The notes under the pieces were generated by a model that saw nothing but the letters and a program-made list of their open reading frames with translations, had not been told where the DNA came from and made no database searches. DNA of 64,000 bases, taken from positions 2,950,359 through 3,014,358 of the forward strand of contig NC_087075.1 of the NCBI RefSeq assembly GCF_026151205.1, given 5' to 3'. Of the stretch, positions 59,800 through 64,000 are shown piece after piece (position 1 is the first letter of the stretch; each line of letters starts with the position of its first letter). The stretch comes from Bolinopsis microptera. Lineage: Eukaryota > Ctenophora > Tentaculata > Lobata > Bolinopsidae. The position numbers and the translations under genes are program-made.

Positions 59800-61774
59800 C
59801 TGCTTAGTTATACTAGGCACCGTGAAGTACCCTGGAGCACCTAGAGGAACCCGGACCACTGTGATGTACCCTGGAGCACCCTGGAGCACCATCTAGGTGC
59901 GATCTTTACTCGGACGTGGGCGCCATTGTTAAACAAATGGGGTCCAAATTTTTCGTCTGCTACCGGCATCTCACCCTCGTATTATTCAACAGCCTAGGTT
60001 CACATAAACGAGTCTAACAAAACCTGTCCGTTCTCTTATCCTTCGAGTCCAGCCTCGCAGCTAGTGGCCTACTTTTACATTTTGAAGCATGATCCCAGTG
60101 GCATAAAGTGGTTTTCATTCTATAGCACAGTTAATTCAAATTTAAAACATAACAATAATATTAAATATAAGCTTTAAAGTTATCTTACCACTGGCTGTTT
60201 TGTCAGAGTTTGGTGTTAATCCTACTTCACATGCCTCACAGCTTGTCATAACATCATTCCGCTATGTTCCTTCTCCACACGGCTCTGGAATTATAACGTT
60301 ATAACTTGCAAAGCGTTGTGGGAGATAAGAAAATCGTTATAATATAAGTACAGTTCAGATGTGTTACAATAACCTGTGTTTACTTAGCTAGTTTATTTTT
60401 ACCAGGCTAGATAAGAATATTATGATCGTTGTTAACTTCATTTTTCCATTATATGTACTGTGTACATTCAGCATATCAGCCTGTATCATAAACTGAAGCT
60501 CTGGAGCTCTGGGAAAGTTTTAACAATACTTTTAGTGAATAATCTACTTTATCAATCTAAATACGTTGTAATCACTGTCGAGATGATTTCCACTTTATTA
60601 AAAAAAAAAATTCCCCCCAAAATTTTGGTGGTAATAAAAATTTTTGGTTCCCCCCCACCCCCCCCCCCCTTTAACCATGTTTCATATAAACTACAATATC
60701 TGGTTATTGATAAAATAAAATGGTTAGGTCGTGAATTTTAGTAGAGTTGTAGAGTGGATATGCATCCTCCAGGTCACCAAAAGGGATCAAGCCCTTGAAC
60801 GTTACAAAAAAAAACGAGCAGTTTCCGGGGGTCCCTGGATTTTTTCATGCTAGTTACAAAAAGATAAGTGAAAAGTTTATGAGTAGTAACCAAAGTACAG
60901 TGATGCGATAATTTTGTAGATATGGGATTAAGCCACGTTTGGGATTGTATTTAACCAAACAACGATGGAGTGTTTTTACATCTAAAGATAAGCTACTCAT
61001 TGTACTCTAATTGCAATACCAAAGATAACAAGGTAAGAAATTGCAAGTAACTTACCAAGAAACTGGTAATATTAGTAGGAGTGGAGATTTAATAAGCTGT
61101 ATCAATTTAGCAGTATTTGGAGGTGGGTTTCCAAAATACAGGTGGTAAAACAGAGTAACATAACAAGGACGAAATAATAGTACATAAAAGCAAGACATAT
61201 GAGATGTGGTTTGAATAGTTTTGAACGGTGTGGAGTGTATAATGACTTCTTTGTTCTCTTCTTGTTTGAGTGGCTATTATTAAAAGTAGCCAATACGTTT
61301 TTATATGTTTCCTGACTCAATCATGTGAAATCTAACAAATTTTTAAAACACCGACTGTGGAGCCAAATAATTCCTTTACGGTGTGTCATTTGGTACTTGT
61401 ATTATTGTCCGTGTCAGTTTTGGTATGCGTGATAACGCCACGTCCCTGATATAGTTATACTATCATAATCATTATGTGATATAATCACGTAACCGTGTAG
61501 AATTCATTTTCATCTATTTTAAACTGGAAACAAACAGACTTCTGAGCATATAATTTACACCACTTGACACAAACCCACCAAGTATTGAAAACACGGAAAC
61601 ATTGACTATCAAAAATGAGAAAAACATACTAAAATGAAGGTCCAATAAGTTAATAAAAATACTGACATGCAACTCAACTAATAAAACAATAGCTTATCAA
61701 GTCTATTCAAATCTGTGAAATTAAGCACACTCCTATTCTCAGCGGATTAACTTAAAATCAATACTTTTAACAAA
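59800..61774. other. Gene-free stretch
   Basis: Contains a small imperfect repeat 'gtaccctggagcacc' at about 59830-59890 and a poly-A / poly-C patch at 60600-60672 ('attccccccaaaattttgg', 'ttggttcccccccacccc') that may be a relic of the poly-G/C-ended elements. Otherwise AT-rich with no exon seen. Confidence 0.4.
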
Positions 61775-62017
61775 CTAAGTTTTCTTTTTCTTAGGTTTCT
61801 TAGGATGATCCAATTTCCACTGTTTAATATGTTCCTCATCACAGAATGTTCCTATCTTTTTGTAAGTTTCCATGAACTCTCTCTGATAGATATCTTTAAC
61901 ATAGTGAGATAGGGTGAGTTTGGGATCCGCACAGTTGGAATGGGGACTGAATGCTCTGAAGGCCCCGTTAAGGGCCACCGGATCTATCTGGAATGTGGGG
62001 TTAGGTATTTGGGGCAT
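61775..62017 (-). CDS. Small conserved protein of unknown function, paralog 1
   Basis: An 80-residue frame from ATG (62015-62017) to stop (61775-61777), with no signal peptide or membrane segment. The sequence MPQIPNPTFQIDPVALNG is followed by a core with FRAFSPH, a central Cys, LSHYVK, YQREFMETYKK and GTFCDEE, and a lysine-rich tail (HPKKPKKKKT). About half of the core residues are identical to the minus-strand exon at 63106-63285, which argues for coding function. I do not recognise the family. An intron might end at the CAG before IDPV, as in the paralog. Confidence 0.72.
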   Translation of the reverse strand: MPQIPNPTFQIDPVALNGAFRAFSPHSNCADPKLTLSHYVKDIYQREFMETYKKIGTFCDEEHIKQWKLDHPKKPKKKKT

Positions 62018-63105
62018 TTTAGTAATTTAGAATTAGGGAATGTGGTAGATTTTAAAGATGAAAGGTAATATGTAGTATTCCCATATTTATTTAGCGAATT
62101 GTTAATAATTTATATAAGGAATTCAATCTTCTGAATTTTTATTTACGAAATAATATCATGTCGAATATATATCAAGACTCAGGTCTTTAGTCACTCCACT
62201 AGTCATGTGACATAATGACACGTATTTTGACTCCACATTATGTTGCTGTAATGTACATATTGTACGCGAGCATGACCATTAGTCATTACGCTCTATAAGT
62301 GCTTAATGTATATATATATATATATAAGTGCTTAATGTATAAGCCCGACACTTCAATTTTAAGATGTTTCAACATTATTGTCGGACAGCCTCTTTTAACG
62401 AGCGGCTTAATCGTTATTTTGAAGTATTGAACCAATTAAAGAACTGTGATCTAGAAAATTCTGCTCGTAATTATATTTAGTAATATTATCAGAAATAAAA
62501 ACATGCCTTACCTATATAATATCATAAATCATAATGTAATTCTATAATCTAAAAACGTAACATGATTAATTAACAGTAGCTACATCAACTGTATATTAAA
62601 TTCACTATTGTGACGTTACATTAGAACTATATAACGTTGCATTTATCTTCAATCTGTTTACCGTAAAATTTCTACATTAATGTATAATCACTATTTATTG
62701 CATATTTAAGATGTTACCCCGTATCAACAATTACAACAAGTACTTAGTACAACCATACAACCTATATAATCAAACATTAATCTATAATCATAAGAAGAAG
62801 TAATCCGCTACTTAAATAAAGAGACAAATCTTCAAATTACAAGACCCAAACACAATAATGACTCTTTAGTTAACTTTAGATAGCTCTTCAGTAAATATTT
62901 TTAATTATAAATGAAATCTTACATGAACTGGTATTGATGAGTAATGCTCTCCCAGGATATTACAGAACTAAACTCTGACAGCTTCTTAATCGACCCCACT
63001 ACAACTCACATTGGTTGATTCTCCATCAAAAACATGGATGATAAAATTAAACAAAGAGTACAACTTAATAAGAAAAAATAACCAAATTAAACAACTTAAA
63101 CCAGG
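62018..63105. other. Intergenic region between the paralogs
   Basis: Very AT-rich, with a (TA)n run at about 62311-62325 framed by a direct repeat 'agtgcttaatgtata'. No exon seen. Confidence 0.4.
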
Positions 63106-63285
63106 TCACTGTTTATGATCAAAAACCCATTTTTCATTACAAAACCTCCCCATGGACTTATGAAACTCCATGTAAGTTCGCTGGTTAGACTCTTTAACGT
63201 AGTGTAAAAGGGTCGACTGGTCGTTGTAACAGAACTTGTGAGGGCTGAAGGCACGGAAATAGGGCACAAGTTGGACTGGGTCTAT
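63106..63285 (-). CDS. Small conserved protein of unknown function, paralog 2 (last exon)
   Basis: The frame from acceptor CTGACTTTCAG (just above 63285) to TGA at 63108-63106 encodes 59 residues: IDPVQLVPYFRAFSPHKFC, then LLHYVKE, QRTYMEFHK, GRFCNEK and a tail ending FDHKQ. It aligns without gaps to residues 11-61 of paralog 1, at roughly 55% identity, but lacks the Lys-rich tail. A stop codon lies a few codons above the acceptor in the same frame, so an upstream exon must supply the start, or the copy is broken; I did not find that exon. Confidence 0.6.
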   Translation of the reverse strand: MDPVQLVPYFRAFSPHKFCYNDQSTLLHYVKESNQRTYMEFHKSMGRFCNEKWVFDHKQ

Positions 63286-63324
63286 CTGAAAGTCAGCGCA
63301 GGATTAGCACCAGTGCAATATTAG

Positions 63325-63392
63325 CACGTGCTCGGTGTAAATAGCACGTGATCCTTGGCGAATAACACGTGATCCTTGGCAAATAGCACATG
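63325..63392. repeat. ~21 bp tandem repeat with CACGTG boxes
   Basis: CACGTG at 63325, 63345 and 63366, and a decayed CACATG at about 63387, in units like 'aatagcacgtgatccttggcg'. It lies just upstream of the last exon of paralog 2, probably in its intron. Confidence 0.85.
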
Positions 63393-63394
63393 TA

Positions 63395-64000
63395 AAATGG
63401 GAAATCATGCAGTTTGGTGATCAGCGGGCTCATGCAATTTTTAAGGGCTGTTTTGAGTTAATTAAATCACAGGACACCCCGGATAAGTGAGCCAAAATGG
63501 AGCGATTTTAGGCAATATGATAATACACGCTATAATATAATCATATTCATAGTGTTAGCATCTATTAGTTGGATAATATCCGGTTGTTAGCATCTATTAG
63601 GATAGAGATTATAGGCACAGAGGCGAAACCACAATGATGTGTCATCAAATATTGGGAATATTTGGGATTATATATCAATATAACAATCTCACTTAATGTC
63701 ATAACAGATTGATTACTGAGGACGCAATGACTATTAATATCAATAATAGCTATGTCTTTTGTTCGAAATGTACGTAATGTAGAACACCTAGAGCTTACAG
63801 TACAACTTTTCAATTATATCACACGAGAGTTTAGATCGTATTGTTACATAGACAATAAACATCAAATTATATGAAACCTCATCAAATACAAAATATATAA
63901 CTTAATAGAAAAAATTAGGTAAACTGAGATATTTATTAAAGTTGGATTAAGTTATGTCATTAATTCTTAATGTTTCATGGCACACTGTCATCATTAACTC
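63395..64000. other. Non-genic sequence at window edge
   Basis: AT-rich; a duplicated phrase 'gttagcatctattag' at about 63554 and 63586. The frame at 63565-63813 has no protein features. Confidence 0.4.

Overview
This 64 kb window looks like a gene-poor, AT-rich, repeat-laden stretch of an animal nuclear genome. Evidence for an animal: spliced genes with GT/AG introns, a homeobox gene whose homeodomain best fits the HMX/NK5 family, two rhodopsin-like GPCR genes, a secreted peptide precursor with a Lys-Arg site and an amidation glycine, and an RNase H-bearing LINE. An early-branching invertebrate such as a cnidarian is possible, but nothing here fixes the phylum. I saw no rRNA, tRNA or CRISPR array.

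Layout. 0-5 kb: a GPCR gene (+, 1871-3303), convergent with a two-exon amidated-peptide precursor (-, 4290-4686). 6-13.2 kb: two copies of a 2-3 kb repeat, each headed by a perfect ~150 bp inverted repeat. Copy A carries a TIR transposon with a 3 bp TSD (copy B is the empty site). Copy B carries an element whose left end can fold into a stem with three hairpin arms. 15.3-26.8 kb: a five-exon HMX-like homeobox gene (-) with a 9.9 kb first coding intron that holds a second copy of the three-arm element. 27-54 kb: no convincing gene, but many minisatellites, CACGTG and ATTGG motif clusters, and a 1.7 kb, 27-unit minisatellite at 41.4-43.1 kb. 54-59 kb: two DNA elements with poly-G/poly-C ends, one inside a dead LINE, a MITE-like element, and a GPCR fragment with only TM1-2. 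61.8-63.3 kb: two tandem paralogous small-protein genes of unknown function (-).

The most unusual signals are three. First, CACGTG and TGACGTCA palindromes have been tandemly amplified at least five separate times, with periods of 18, 13, 19, 27 and about 21 bp; two of these arrays flank the homeobox gene. Second, the three-arm palindromic element occurs as two nearly identical copies. Third, the two ~150 bp palindromes are perfect within each copy but differ between copies, as expected from arm-to-arm correction. The peptide gene next to a GPCR gene is the most interesting coding candidate.
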